Source of the DNA: Bdellovibrio sp. NC01
GTDB lineage: Bacteria; Bdellovibrionota; Bdellovibrionia; Bdellovibrionales; Bdellovibrionaceae
Length of the DNA stretch: 64,000 nucleotides
Assembly: GCF_006874625.1 (NCBI RefSeq)
Contig: NZ_CP030034.1
Coordinates: forward strand, 372,001-436,000
Reading direction: 5' to 3'
The notes under the pieces were generated by a model. That model had not been told where the DNA came from. It saw only the letters and a list, made by a program, of their open reading frames with translations, and did not search any database. The stretch's first letter is position 1. Each line of letters opens with the position of its first letter. Made by a program: the position numbers and the translations under genes. Positions 1 to 8,519 of the stretch are shown here, one piece after another.

Positions 1-15
1 AAAGGGGACATGACA

Positions 16-609
16 ATGAAGACGTTATCCGTTCTATTCGTTTTATTTTCGCTTTCTGCAAACGCGCAAGTTTTGGGCGAGCTGAAAGGCCAAGGCCAAA
101 TTAACGCGAGCTACGCAAACTTCGACGGTTCTTCAACGAAAAGAAGCAGCCCGTGCAATGTCGCGATGAACATTCATGCAGACGCAAAGTCTGTTGCTGT
201 TGAGTTCTCAGTGTTCGAATGCTCGAAACTGACTTCATGGAATGATTGGCCGGTCGCTTATTCTATCGTGGGCGATAAATTGGTTGATGCGAACGGCGTG
301 CAAAAAGGTTCTGTGCTTGCAGATGGCAGCTATCAATTCACTGAAGTTCTAGAGTCTTCGCAAACATACATGGACTACCACTATGATTTCGATTGCCGTA
401 TGTCTTACATCGGTAAAAAAACTCTGACTTTGCAAAATAAAATCACTTACAACCTAAAAGAGATCAATGGCTCTTGGATTTTGCACCGTACAGCTTCTGA
501 AGATCGCCAAGCTTGGAAGTCTCGTCGTGACTACGACAGATGCCCTGCCGTGACGATTCCAACGAAGTTGGGTTCTTCAACTGATCTGACTGTGACTTTA
601 TCTAAGTAA
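16..609 (+). CDS. Exported protein of unknown function
   Basis: I do not recognise this protein. It begins with a clear signal peptide (basic MKT, hydrophobic core LSVLFVLFSLS, cleavage after ANA), so the mature protein of about 178 residues is exported, probably to the periplasm or outer surface. Four cysteines are spread over the mature part (SSPCN, FECSK, FDCRM, DRCPA), consistent with two disulfides. Two in-frame ATGs exist, at 10 and 16; the purine-rich AAAGGGGA at 1-8 is well spaced only for the second, so 16 is preferred. A strong bidirectional terminator follows directly. The gene is monocistronic as far as can be seen, but what lies upstream is outside the window. Confidence 0.8.
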   Translation: MKTLSVLFVLFSLSANAQVLGELKGQGQINASYANFDGSSTKRSSPCNVAMNIHADAKSVAVEFSVFECSKLTSWNDWPVAYSIVGDKLVDANGVQKGSVLADGSYQFTEVLESSQTYMDYHYDFDCRMSYIGKKTLTLQNKITYNLKEINGSWILHRTASEDRQAWKSRRDYDRCPAVTIPTKLGSSTDLTVTLSK

Positions 610-635
610 TTTAGTCTGGACGAATTTTAGACAAT

Positions 636-665
636 AAAAAAGGGAACCGTGTGGTTCCCTTTTTT
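636..665. terminator. Bidirectional intrinsic terminator
   Basis: A 13-bp perfect stem (AAAAAAGGGAACC against its complement) with a 4-base loop, flanked by A and T runs so that it works on both strands. It ends the exported-protein gene on the plus strand and the speA transcript on the minus strand. Confidence 0.93.
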
Positions 666-684
666 ATTTTTAAAGAATGAATTC

Positions 685-2592
685 TTATTCTGCTTCTTCC
701 AAGTATGTGTAACCTGAAAGACCTTCTTCGTAGTGCTTGATCAGAAGTTTTGCTTCTTGTTTTGTGATCGTACCACGTTGGATAGATTCCTCTGTCGCTT
801 GACGAACGTTATCAACCATTTCTGAACGGCCGTACTGAACGTAAGAAAGAACCTCAGTCACAGTGTCGCCTGGAACGTAGTGGTCAATTGTGTAGCCCAC
901 GCCATTCAAAGAGATATGAACTGCATCCGTATCACCGAATAGATTGTGCAAGTCGCCCAAGATCTCTTGGTACGCGCCCGTTAGGAACACACCCAAGTAG
1001 TATTGTTGGCCGTCTTCGTATTTGTGCAAACGAACTGTATCTTTGGGCTCGCCTGATTCTGTGTCGATGAATTTTTCAATCACACCATCAGAGTCACAAG
1101 TCAAATCCGCCAAAGTTGCTTCACGAGTCGGCTCTTCGCCTAGACGGTGAATTGGCAACACTGGGAACAACTGACCAACAGCCCAAGAGTCAGGAAGCGA
1201 TTGGAACAAAGAGAAGTTCGAGTAATAAGTGTCGCACAACTCTTTAGACAAGACCGCGATGATGTCTTCAGTGTCCGGAACTGTCTTCGCTAATTTCACC
1301 ATCTTAGTTGCGATAGTGAAGTACATTGATTCACACCACGCGCGTTGTTCTAGTGAAAGAACGCCATATGTGAACAACTGCAAAGTTTCGTTTTTCGATT
1401 GTTCAAGGTCATTGAAACATTCGTTGATATTGTCTTTGTTCACTTTTTCGAAAATGTACTGCATGTCTTGCATGATCGAAGGATCAGCTTTTGTTGCAGG
1501 ACGAGGCGGTTCGTTACGGTGAAGGTCATTCATACCCAAAACGTTGAAAACCAAAACCGAGTGATGGGCCACCAAGAAGCGGCCTGACTCAGTTACGATG
1601 TTTGGATGTGGAATGCCTTTTTCATCGCAAAGAGTTTGCACGACCGACACGATGTCGTTCGCGTATTCTTGCTCAGAATAGTTCACAGAGCTGTCAGAGT
1701 GACCTGAACCGTCGTAGTCGATACCAAGACCGCCACCAACGTCCAAATACTTCAAGCCTGTTGCGCCCATTTTGTAAAGCTCAGTGAAGAAGCGCGCGCC
1801 TTCTTTCAAAGATGATTTGATAGATTGAATAGCAGGAACTTGCGAACCGATGTGGTAATGCATTAGTTCCAAGCACTCAAGCATGCCTTCAGCTTTCAAG
1901 TACTCAACGCCGTCTACGATTTCAGAAGCCGTTAGACCGAACTTAGAACGAGCACCCGAAGAATCAACCCATTTACCAGCGCCTTGAGTGTTCAATTTTG
2001 CGCGGAAACCGATTTTTGGACGAGTGTTGAACTTCTTCGCCACGTCCACGATCATTTTCAATTCTTCTTTACGATCGACAACGATGATTGTGTTGCGACC
2101 TAGTTTTTGTGAAAGGATCGCTGTCTCGATGTATTCAGCATCTTTGAAGCCGTTACAGATGATCAACGCGTTTTCAGTGTTCATCAGTGCAAGAACAACA
2201 AGAAGTTCAGGCTTAGAACCGCACTCAAGACCCATGCTGAAGTCTTTGCCGTATTTTACAAGCTCTTGAACCAAGTGACGTTGTTGATTCACTTTGATTG
2301 GGTAGACGCCGTTGTAGTTACCTTTGTAACCGTGATCGGCGAATGCTTTTTTGAAGCAACCATTCAAAAGCTCAACGCGAGATTTGATGATATCAGGGAA
2401 GCGGATCATGATTGGAACGCGAATACCACGATCCAAAAGATCTTGAGTTAATTCGTTTAGATCTACCGAAGGGCCATTTGCACCCATTGGAGTTACAGAA
2501 ACATTTCCTGATCCGTTAATTCTGAAATACCCGTTGCCCCAGTTGTTAATACCGTATAGCTCCGCGCTTTTTTCAGGACTCCAATTTGACAT
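685..2592 (-). CDS. speA: Biosynthetic arginine decarboxylase (SpeA)
   Basis: Cytosolic PLP enzyme that decarboxylates arginine to agmatine, the first step of the agmatine route to putrescine and spermidine. The 635-residue length matches the SpeA family. Seen in the sequence: the N-terminal SAELYGINNWGNGYF block, the PLP-binding lysine in VYPIKVNQQ (about K100), ECGSKPELL, the HYHIGSQ motif, the glycine-rich phosphate loop LDVGGGLGIDYDG, and C-terminal GRSEMV. It lies 58 bases downstream of leuS on the same strand, so it may be partly co-transcribed, although a small hairpin lies between. No other polyamine gene (speB, aguA) is in the window. Confidence 0.95.
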   Translation of the reverse strand: MSNWSPEKSAELYGINNWGNGYFRINGSGNVSVTPMGANGPSVDLNELTQDLLDRGIRVPIMIRFPDIIKSRVELLNGCFKKAFADHGYKGNYNGVYPIKVNQQRHLVQELVKYGKDFSMGLECGSKPELLVVLALMNTENALIICNGFKDAEYIETAILSQKLGRNTIIVVDRKEELKMIVDVAKKFNTRPKIGFRAKLNTQGAGKWVDSSGARSKFGLTASEIVDGVEYLKAEGMLECLELMHYHIGSQVPAIQSIKSSLKEGARFFTELYKMGATGLKYLDVGGGLGIDYDGSGHSDSSVNYSEQEYANDIVSVVQTLCDEKGIPHPNIVTESGRFLVAHHSVLVFNVLGMNDLHRNEPPRPATKADPSIMQDMQYIFEKVNKDNINECFNDLEQSKNETLQLFTYGVLSLEQRAWCESMYFTIATKMVKLAKTVPDTEDIIAVLSKELCDTYYSNFSLFQSLPDSWAVGQLFPVLPIHRLGEEPTREATLADLTCDSDGVIEKFIDTESGEPKDTVRLHKYEDGQQYYLGVFLTGAYQEILGDLHNLFGDTDAVHISLNGVGYTIDHYVPGDTVTEVLSYVQYGRSEMVDNVRQATEESIQRGTITKQEAKLLIKHYEEGLSGYTYLEEAE

Positions 2593-2615
2593 CTTCGTTG
2601 GCCCTCACTTGCAGT

Positions 2616-2635
2616 GCTCCGTTCAAAGACGGAGC
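2616..2635. other. CTCCG/CGGAG hairpin between leuS and speA
   Basis: Perfect 7-bp inverted repeat (GCTCCGT, six-base loop, ACGGAGC) in the 58-base leuS-speA gap. There is no T-run after it on the minus strand, so it is not a standard terminator. Similar CTCCG/CGGAG hairpins occur at 11770-11792 and 58524-58570. Confidence 0.5.
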
Positions 2636-2650
2636 TGTTGTTTTAAAAAA

Positions 2651-5050
2651 CTACTTAACGATCAAGTTCAAAATCTTACCGGCTTTATAAATCACCTTAT
2701 CGGGATTTTTTCCAGCAAGAACAGCTTCAACACTGGCAACGGCTTTCGCGGCAGCGAGTGCTTCTTCTTCAGAAGCCGCTACCCCAATTTCGATCGTGCC
2801 ACGCATTTTGCCGTTTACTTGCACGCCGATAGTTACAGTGTCGTCAGCGCACAGGGTACTATCATATTTTGGCCATGGAGCCAAAGAGCAAAGTCCCTCT
2901 CCGCCTAATTTTTCCCACAATTCTTCCGCCAAGTGCGGAGCAAACGGAGCCAAGATCTGCGCAAGTGGTTTTAGAACCAATTCCGAGCGGCATTCAGCCT
3001 TATACAGGTCATTTACCAGGATCATCATCGCCGCAATTGCTGTGTTAAAGCTCATGCTCTCGATGTCTTCTGTGACCTTTTTGATTGTTTTATGAAGTAA
3101 TTTCTCAATCGCTGGCGGTAAAGCTTCTTTTGTCGCCACATAAGCGCCGTCGTCAGAAACAACCAAGCGGCCTACGCGATCCAAGAAGCGTTTCACACCG
3201 TCGATCCCAGTCGGTGACCACGGTTTATCGGCGTTCAAAGGTCCCATGAAGCTGATAAATGTTCTGATTGAGTCAGCACCGTGAGTTTTCGCGATATCTT
3301 CCGGAGAAATCACGTTTCCACGAGACTTCGACATCTTTTGACCGTCTGGTCCCAAGATCATCCCTTGATGCGCTAACTTTTGGAAAGGTTCGTCGTGTGA
3401 TACCAAACCGCAATCGAAAAGAACCTTCATCCAGAAGCGCGAATACAACAAGTGACCCACCGTGTGCTCTGGGCCGCCAACGTAAAGGTCAACTGGCAAC
3501 CAGTACTTTTCAAGTTTTGGATCAAACGCGGCTTGGTCATTTGTAGGATCAATATAGCGCAAGAAGTACCATGAAGAACCCGCAGCGCCTGGCATTGTAT
3601 CAGTCTCGCGGCGACCTGTTTCGCCATTTTGACCGTGGTAGTTCACCCACTCGTGGATTTTCGCAAGGGGAGCTTCACCAGTTTCAGAGGGTTCATAGTC
3701 AGCCACTTCTGGCAAGACAACTGGAAGTTCGTTGTAAGGAACGCCGATTTGTTTGCCACCCGCAAGGTTCACGATCGGGAACGGTTCGCCCCAATAACGT
3801 TGACGGCTGAACAACCAGTCACGAAGTTTGTATTGAACTTCGCGCACGCCGATTTTTTTCGCTTCCAAGTGCTCAAGCATTTTTTGGATCGCAGCTGTTT
3901 TCGTTAAACCATTCAAGAAATCAGAATTAACTAAAGTGCCTTCGCCTTCGAATGGAAGTTCATCGCCACCTTCCAAAACGCGTTTTACTGGAAGATTGAA
4001 TTTTTTTGCGAATTCAAAATCACGAGCATCGTGACCAGGAACCGCCATGATTGCGCCCGTACCGTAGTCAGTCAGGACGTAATCAGCGATCCAGATTTCA
4101 ATGCGCTCGCCCGTGATTGGATTCAAGGCGTGTGCACCTGTGAAGACGCCGGTTTTATCCGTTGTCGCTTTTCTTTCAACTTCAGATTTACGTGATGTCG
4201 CAAGAACATAGTCCTCAACCGCTGCGTGTTGGGGTTGAGTTGTGATTTTTTTAACAAGTGGGTGTTCTGGTGCCATCACCATGAACGTCACGCCGAACAA
4301 AGTATCAGGGCGAGTCGTGAACACTTCAAAAGCTTCAGTTTCTCCTTCGATTTTGAAAGTCACGCGTGCGCCTTCAGATTTACCAATCCAATTGCGTTGC
4401 GCTTCTTTCGTGCGTTCCGGCCAGTCAACTTTATCCAAGTCGTTCAAAAGACGTTCAGCATAGTCCGTGATTTTAAGCATCCACTGTTTCATCGGAACGC
4501 GAATCACAGGGTGACCGCCACGCTCTGACTTACCATCGATGACTTCATCGTTCGCAAGAACTGTTTTCAATTCCGGGCACCAGTTCACAGGCACTTCTTT
4601 TTGATACGCAAGACCGCGCTCATAAAGTTTCAAGAAAATGAATTGAGTCCACTTGTAGTACTTCGGATCAGCCGTTGAAATCTCGCGCGACCAATCGAAG
4701 CTAAAACCAAATGATTGAAGAGTTTTGCGGAAGCTCGCAATGGCTTTGTCTGTTGTGATAGCAGGGTGGATACCTGTTTGAATAGCGTACTGTTCAGCAG
4801 GCAAACCGAAAGCGTCGTAACCCATCGGATGCAAAACGTTGAAACCGTTAGCACGCTTGTAACGAGAAACGATATCACCTGGAGTGTACGAGGCCATGTG
4901 ACCAATATGCAGGCCCGATCCAGAAGGATACGGAAACATATCTAGAGCATAATACTTCGGCTTTGATGAATGTGCCTCAGCTTGAAACGCTTTTGCGTCA
5001 GCCCATTTTTTCTGCCACTTACCTTCGTACTCTTTAAAATCTAAAGCCAT
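2651..5050 (-). CDS. leuS: Leucyl-tRNA synthetase
   Basis: Class I aminoacyl-tRNA synthetase charging tRNA-Leu in the cytosol. The catalytic core shows the HIGH motif as GLHIGHM (about residues 46-52) and the KMSKS loop as QKMSKSRG (about residue 570). The inserted editing domain has the TTRPDTLFG motif and the MAVPGHDARDFEFA stretch that hold the threonine-rich and aspartate determinants for clearing mischarged tRNA. The C-terminal anticodon-binding and Leu-specific regions are present, ending VIYKAGKILNLIVK. At 799 residues it is of the shorter, Bacillus-like length. It is likely the first gene of a leuS-speA transcript. Confidence 0.97.
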   Translation of the reverse strand: MALDFKEYEGKWQKKWADAKAFQAEAHSSKPKYYALDMFPYPSGSGLHIGHMASYTPGDIVSRYKRANGFNVLHPMGYDAFGLPAEQYAIQTGIHPAITTDKAIASFRKTLQSFGFSFDWSREISTADPKYYKWTQFIFLKLYERGLAYQKEVPVNWCPELKTVLANDEVIDGKSERGGHPVIRVPMKQWMLKITDYAERLLNDLDKVDWPERTKEAQRNWIGKSEGARVTFKIEGETEAFEVFTTRPDTLFGVTFMVMAPEHPLVKKITTQPQHAAVEDYVLATSRKSEVERKATTDKTGVFTGAHALNPITGERIEIWIADYVLTDYGTGAIMAVPGHDARDFEFAKKFNLPVKRVLEGGDELPFEGEGTLVNSDFLNGLTKTAAIQKMLEHLEAKKIGVREVQYKLRDWLFSRQRYWGEPFPIVNLAGGKQIGVPYNELPVVLPEVADYEPSETGEAPLAKIHEWVNYHGQNGETGRRETDTMPGAAGSSWYFLRYIDPTNDQAAFDPKLEKYWLPVDLYVGGPEHTVGHLLYSRFWMKVLFDCGLVSHDEPFQKLAHQGMILGPDGQKMSKSRGNVISPEDIAKTHGADSIRTFISFMGPLNADKPWSPTGIDGVKRFLDRVGRLVVSDDGAYVATKEALPPAIEKLLHKTIKKVTEDIESMSFNTAIAAMMILVNDLYKAECRSELVLKPLAQILAPFAPHLAEELWEKLGGEGLCSLAPWPKYDSTLCADDTVTIGVQVNGKMRGTIEIGVAASEEEALAAAKAVASVEAVLAGKNPDKVIYKAGKILNLIVK

Positions 5051-5154
5051 TAAAACACACCTACGGAAAGAGTTTATTTTCGCTCCATCTGAATACCGAA
5101 TTTTTCAGGACAATTCAAACCTTTACCTCACACATTTTGGCGCGAGAATCCGCG

Positions 5155-5203
5155 TTAGTCTGACAGCGACGAAGGCCTAGTTGGGCCGGCTTTTCCAGAC
5201 TAA
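5155..5203. other. Inverted repeat in the leuS/GGDEF divergent intergenic region
   Basis: TTAGTCTG at 5155-5162 pairs perfectly with CAGACTAA at 5196-5203 across a 33-base loop that itself contains a short GGCC...GGCC stem. It sits in the 250-base gap between the divergent leuS and diguanylate cyclase genes and could be a structured leader or an operator. It does not match the c-di-GMP riboswitch core that I know. Otherwise nothing specific was seen in this gap. Confidence 0.35.
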
Positions 5204-5300
5204 GATTTTGGTCCTGGGTCAGACGAATGGTGAGATTTTGCCCTAAATAAATTCGACAGTTTAACCGAAAAGAAGCTCTGAAGTTACACTGGTATGTAAG

Positions 5301-6299
5301 ATGAGTTTTGAGGTAAACATCAAAAATCCTAAAACCCGGCGCGTTCTAGTCATCGATGATGATAAGGACAGCATGGAAATTTTGTTAGAGCCTCTCCGTT
5401 GGGAGGGGTATGACGCCCGTGGAGTTTCTTCGGAAGAAGAAGCTCACAAACTCATTGAGTCATGGACTCCTCACGTTGTCATTTTGGATTGGATGGCGCC
5501 GTCAATGGCGGGTTTGCGCGTTTTGAAAGCTGTGCGCGAACGCCTGGCTCACGTTTCATGTGTCTTCGTTTCAGAGAACTCTTCCACTGAAGCGATTATC
5601 GAAGCCCTGGACTCGGGCGCTGACGATTACATTGTAAAACCTTTTGTTCCACTTGAGCTTCTTGCGCGCATTCGTACCCAACTTCGTATTCGCGATTTGA
5701 ACGAACAATTGCTCTATGCGAATGAACGTTTGAAAGAGCTTGTCGATACAGATGATCTGACAGGTCTATACAACATGCGTTCGTTGTATCAACGTCTGGA
5801 TTTCGAGATGGAGCGTGCTCGACGTTTCAATCGTGATGTGTGCGTTGTGATGATGGATATGGACTATTTTAAAACCGTGAATGACGGTCATGACCACTTG
5901 TTCGGAAGTTATGTGCTTTCGGAAGTGGGTAAGATCATTCGTGCGTGCACACGCAACATTGATATTCCGGCCCGTTACGGCGGTGACGAATTCCTTGTTG
6001 TTTTGACAGAGACAAATCACGAAGGTGCGATGCATTTCTGCCAACGCCTGCGTGAAAGTATCGAACGCACGACGTTTAAAAACGGTGAAGATTCGATTCA
6101 ATTAACGGCTTCATTAGGCTTTGCTATCACAGTTCCTGGCGAAGTCTTAAGCGCCCGCGAACTTGTGCGTAGAGCCGATCATGCGCTTTACGATGCCAAA
6201 CGTGGCGGTCGTAATCAGGTGTCTTACCACAAACCCGAGAAATCAAAAGTTGTGGAGCTTAATCCTGCCGCTTCAAAGCGCAAACGCGCAGCGGGCTAA
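5301..6299 (+). CDS. Response regulator with GGDEF output: diguanylate cyclase
   Basis: Predicted PleD-like enzyme making cyclic di-GMP from two GTP under phosphorylation control. Residues 13-125 form a receiver domain with the acidic pocket IDDD, phospho-acceptor D63 (VVILDW) and conserved K113 (IVKPF). Residues 140-310 are a GGDEF domain with DDLTGLYN, the substrate-binding DMDYFKTVND and an intact active-site GGDEF at 227-231. An inhibitory site RxxD (R218-D221) lies exactly five residues before GGDEF, so product inhibition is expected. Cytosolic, no membrane segments. It stands alone, divergent from leuS, with no kinase beside it. The C-terminal tail is basic (KRKRAAG). Confidence 0.93.
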   Translation: MSFEVNIKNPKTRRVLVIDDDKDSMEILLEPLRWEGYDARGVSSEEEAHKLIESWTPHVVILDWMAPSMAGLRVLKAVRERLAHVSCVFVSENSSTEAIIEALDSGADDYIVKPFVPLELLARIRTQLRIRDLNEQLLYANERLKELVDTDDLTGLYNMRSLYQRLDFEMERARRFNRDVCVVMMDMDYFKTVNDGHDHLFGSYVLSEVGKIIRACTRNIDIPARYGGDEFLVVLTETNHEGAMHFCQRLRESIERTTFKNGEDSIQLTASLGFAITVPGEVLSARELVRRADHALYDAKRGGRNQVSYHKPEKSKVVELNPAASKRKRAAG

Positions 6300-6340
6300 A
6301 TTTCATTGACTGTTTTTCGCTATGCTAGGACAACCTAGTC

Positions 6341-7369
6341 ATGGTGACAGTCGCTTCTACTTCCTCTGAAAAATTTCGTAATCGTGCTGCGTGGATTTCT
6401 GCTGCCGCAAGTCTGGCCATTTTTCTTCTTAAAATTGGCGCGTATCGTCTGACAGGATCGGCCGCGGTTTTATCGGATGCACTGGAAAGTATCGTCAACG
6501 TTGTTGCCTCTATCGTTGCGCTGTTTGTGATTCGTTTTGCTTCACAACCGGCCGATCATGAACATCCTTATGGTCATGGTAAGGCTGAGTATTTTTCTGC
6601 CGCTTTTGAGGGTGGTTTGATCTTTTTTGCGGCGTTGATGATCATCGGCGAAAGTGTGAAGGCCTTGTTAATGCACGAGCCTGCGCAGAAACTTGAAATC
6701 GGTGTGTTGATTATCGGTGTGGCAGCGGCGTTGAATTTAGTTTTGGGTATTTTCTTAAAACGTGTCGGTCGCAAACATCACTCGGAAGCCCTGGTTGCTA
6801 GTGGTGCACATGTTATTTCTGATGTCACAACTACAGTCGGCGTGATGGTTGGTTTGGGGCTTGTGATTTGGACGAAAATTCCATGGCTTGATCCAGCGAT
6901 TGCGATCCTTGTGGGCTTGCAATTGGCATGGCAAGGTTCGAAAATTGTGCGCAGTTCGTGGGGCGGTTTGCTTGACGAAATGGATGAAGGCGCACTTGAA
7001 AATTTGGCGCAAAGCTTAGAAAAAAATCGCCATCCCGGTATCATCGACATTCATCATTTGCGTATCATCCGCTCGGGCAGCTTTCATCACGTTGACGCGC
7101 ATTTAGTGGTCCCTGAATATTGGGATGTTTTAAAAACTCACACGGAAACAACTGCTTTCGAAGGTAAAGTCGTTCAGGATTATCCCTTTGATGGTGAGAT
7201 CGCGTTTCACGTCGACCCTTGTAAAAAATCCTACTGTGAAATCTGCAACGTCGAAAATTGCCCTATCAGACGCGCACCATTTCAGAGTTTGCGTCCCTTT
7301 ACCGTGAAAAGCTTGACCGACGGACCGACGCCGACTAATCAGTTGGCCTATGAAACCGGTAATCGATAG
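6341..7369 (+). CDS. Cation diffusion facilitator family metal transporter
   Basis: Inner-membrane proton antiporter expected to export divalent metals (Zn, Co, Fe, Mn or Cd). About six membrane segments occupy residues 15-210. Family signatures are seen: SAAVLSDALESIVN in TM2, the HPYGHGKAEYFSA loop and the second metal-site helix ASGAHVISDVTTTVGV. A cytosolic C-terminal domain (about 215-300) carries His-rich HHLRIIRSGSFHHVDAHLVV, followed by an unusual extension with a cysteine cluster (CKKSYCEICNVENC, about residues 290-305) that may bind metal. No clear ribosome binding site precedes the ATG. The last 20 bases overlap trmB. The metal cannot be told from sequence. Confidence 0.88.
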   Translation: MVTVASTSSEKFRNRAAWISAAASLAIFLLKIGAYRLTGSAAVLSDALESIVNVVASIVALFVIRFASQPADHEHPYGHGKAEYFSAAFEGGLIFFAALMIIGESVKALLMHEPAQKLEIGVLIIGVAAALNLVLGIFLKRVGRKHHSEALVASGAHVISDVTTTVGVMVGLGLVIWTKIPWLDPAIAILVGLQLAWQGSKIVRSSWGGLLDEMDEGALENLAQSLEKNRHPGIIDIHHLRIIRSGSFHHVDAHLVVPEYWDVLKTHTETTAFEGKVVQDYPFDGEIAFHVDPCKKSYCEICNVENCPIRRAPFQSLRPFTVKSLTDGPTPTNQLAYETGNR

Positions 7370-8054
7370 CTCAAGACGTCAGATCAATATTACGACAAAT
7401 CTTCCTCATCAAACAGAGTACACTCTGGCTTTGAACGGCGAGTATTCGCACGTCGCTTTTGATGAAGTGCGCGCTCCTTTGAACAAAGGCAAATGGCGTT
7501 CAGATGTTTTTAGAGCTGACGCGAACAAGCCGATGGACGTTGAAGTTGGTACAGGTAACGGGACTCACTTCGCGCATCACGTAACCAAACATCCCGAGCG
7601 TTTGCTTGTGGGTTTGGAATTGAAATACAAACCATTGATTCAAACAATTCGTCGCGCAGTGAATGCGGGCGCTAACAATGCAGCGATCACGCGTTTTCAT
7701 GCGTTCAATATCGAAGATCTTTTCACTGAAGGTGAAATTGATAACGTCTTCATTCATTTCCCAGATCCATGGACGTCACCGAAAAAACCTAAGAATCGTT
7801 TCGTACAAAAAAGAAATTTAGAAATCCTGCACCGACTGCAAAAACCAGGTTCTGTGATTGAATTCAAAACGGACTCATTGGTTTATTTCTTGTGGGCGAT
7901 GGATGAAATCCGTCAGTCTCCGTACAAAATCGTGTACGAGACTCAAGATCTTCACAACTCGCCAATCAAGGAACAAAACTTTGAAACTGCGTTTGAGAAA
8001 ATCTTCCTGCGCGAAGGAATCAAAATTAACTACGTAAAACTCGAAAAAGTGTAA
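7350..8054 (+). CDS. trmB: tRNA (guanine-N7-)-methyltransferase
   Basis: SAM-dependent enzyme that methylates guanosine 46 in the tRNA variable loop. The SAM-binding motif is VEVGTGNGTHFAHHV (about residues 60-75) and the family signature is IHFPDPWTSPKKPKNRFVQ, followed by GSVIEFKTDS. Length of 234 residues fits the family. The start overlaps the end of the metal transporter by 20 bases in another frame, suggesting translational coupling; a later start cannot be excluded because the first ~25 residues are poorly conserved. A terminator follows 28 bases after the stop. Confidence 0.94.
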   Translation: MKPVIDSSRRQINITTNLPHQTEYTLALNGEYSHVAFDEVRAPLNKGKWRSDVFRADANKPMDVEVGTGNGTHFAHHVTKHPERLLVGLELKYKPLIQTIRRAVNAGANNAAITRFHAFNIEDLFTEGEIDNVFIHFPDPWTSPKKPKNRFVQKRNLEILHRLQKPGSVIEFKTDSLVYFLWAMDEIRQSPYKIVYETQDLHNSPIKEQNFETAFEKIFLREGIKINYVKLEKV

Positions 8055-8082
8055 TCACAATTACTTGCAAAACGAGATTAAC

Positions 8083-8110
8083 AAAAGGGACCCAATGCGG
8101 TCCCTTTTTT
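8083..8110. terminator. Bidirectional intrinsic terminator
   Basis: Ten-base stem AAAAGGGACC / GGTCCCTTTT with a six-base loop and a T-run on the plus strand and A-run on the other side; it separates the convergent trmB and ferredoxin genes. Confidence 0.92.
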
Positions 8111-8111
8111 A

Positions 8112-8399
8112 TTACCAATAAGTCGTGTCGACCGTGATGTCCCCAAGTACTTCGCACTGGCAGCTAATTCGCTGACCCGCTGGAATGCCTTTAGATTCTT
8201 TTAAAAACTTCTCTGTTTCATTTGCGGGCGACAGGTTTTGCTCGCCTTCTAGGATCTGTATTTTGCATTTAGCGCACACGCCGTCACCGCCGCAGCTAGA
8301 AGCCACGGGCAGCCCACCATCAAGCAGAGCCTTCATCAGGTTCGCGCCTGGTTCAACGGACAGGGGAGTTCGGTTTTTCTTAAAAGAAATCAAAGGCAT
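8112..8399 (-). CDS. 2Fe-2S ferredoxin
   Basis: Small (95 residues) soluble electron carrier with a plant/vertebrate-type [2Fe-2S] cluster. The cluster ligands follow the family spacing: CGGDGVCAKC gives three cysteines (C-x5-C-x2-C, about residues 36-45) and a fourth lies in the ISCQCE segment near residue 80. The N-terminal beta-grasp strands are visible (MPLISFKKNRTPLSVEPGANLMKALLDGG). It is monocistronic, convergent with trmB and divergent from trxB; the partner reductase or enzyme is not evident nearby. The terminal YW is unremarkable. Confidence 0.92.
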   Translation of the reverse strand: MPLISFKKNRTPLSVEPGANLMKALLDGGLPVASSCGGDGVCAKCKIQILEGEQNLSPANETEKFLKESKGIPAGQRISCQCEVLGDITVDTTYW

Positions 8400-8519
8400 G
8401 GCTCATTGTACTGACGCGGTCCAAAACAAGCAAAGAACTAATGAAAACCACCTTGATTATTGCTAGGCTGGCTTCATATTTGTCTAACGAGTCCGTGTAG
8501 ACAATCGTGAGAGGTATTT

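Noticed and set aside
888-2908. Plus-strand open frames opposite speA and leuS
   Set aside because: They have no ribosome binding site, no family motif and run antisense to highly conserved genes; typical shadows.
5051-5300. c-di-GMP riboswitch in the leader of the GGDEF gene
   Set aside because: The inverted repeats do not contain the conserved core bases of the known riboswitch class.
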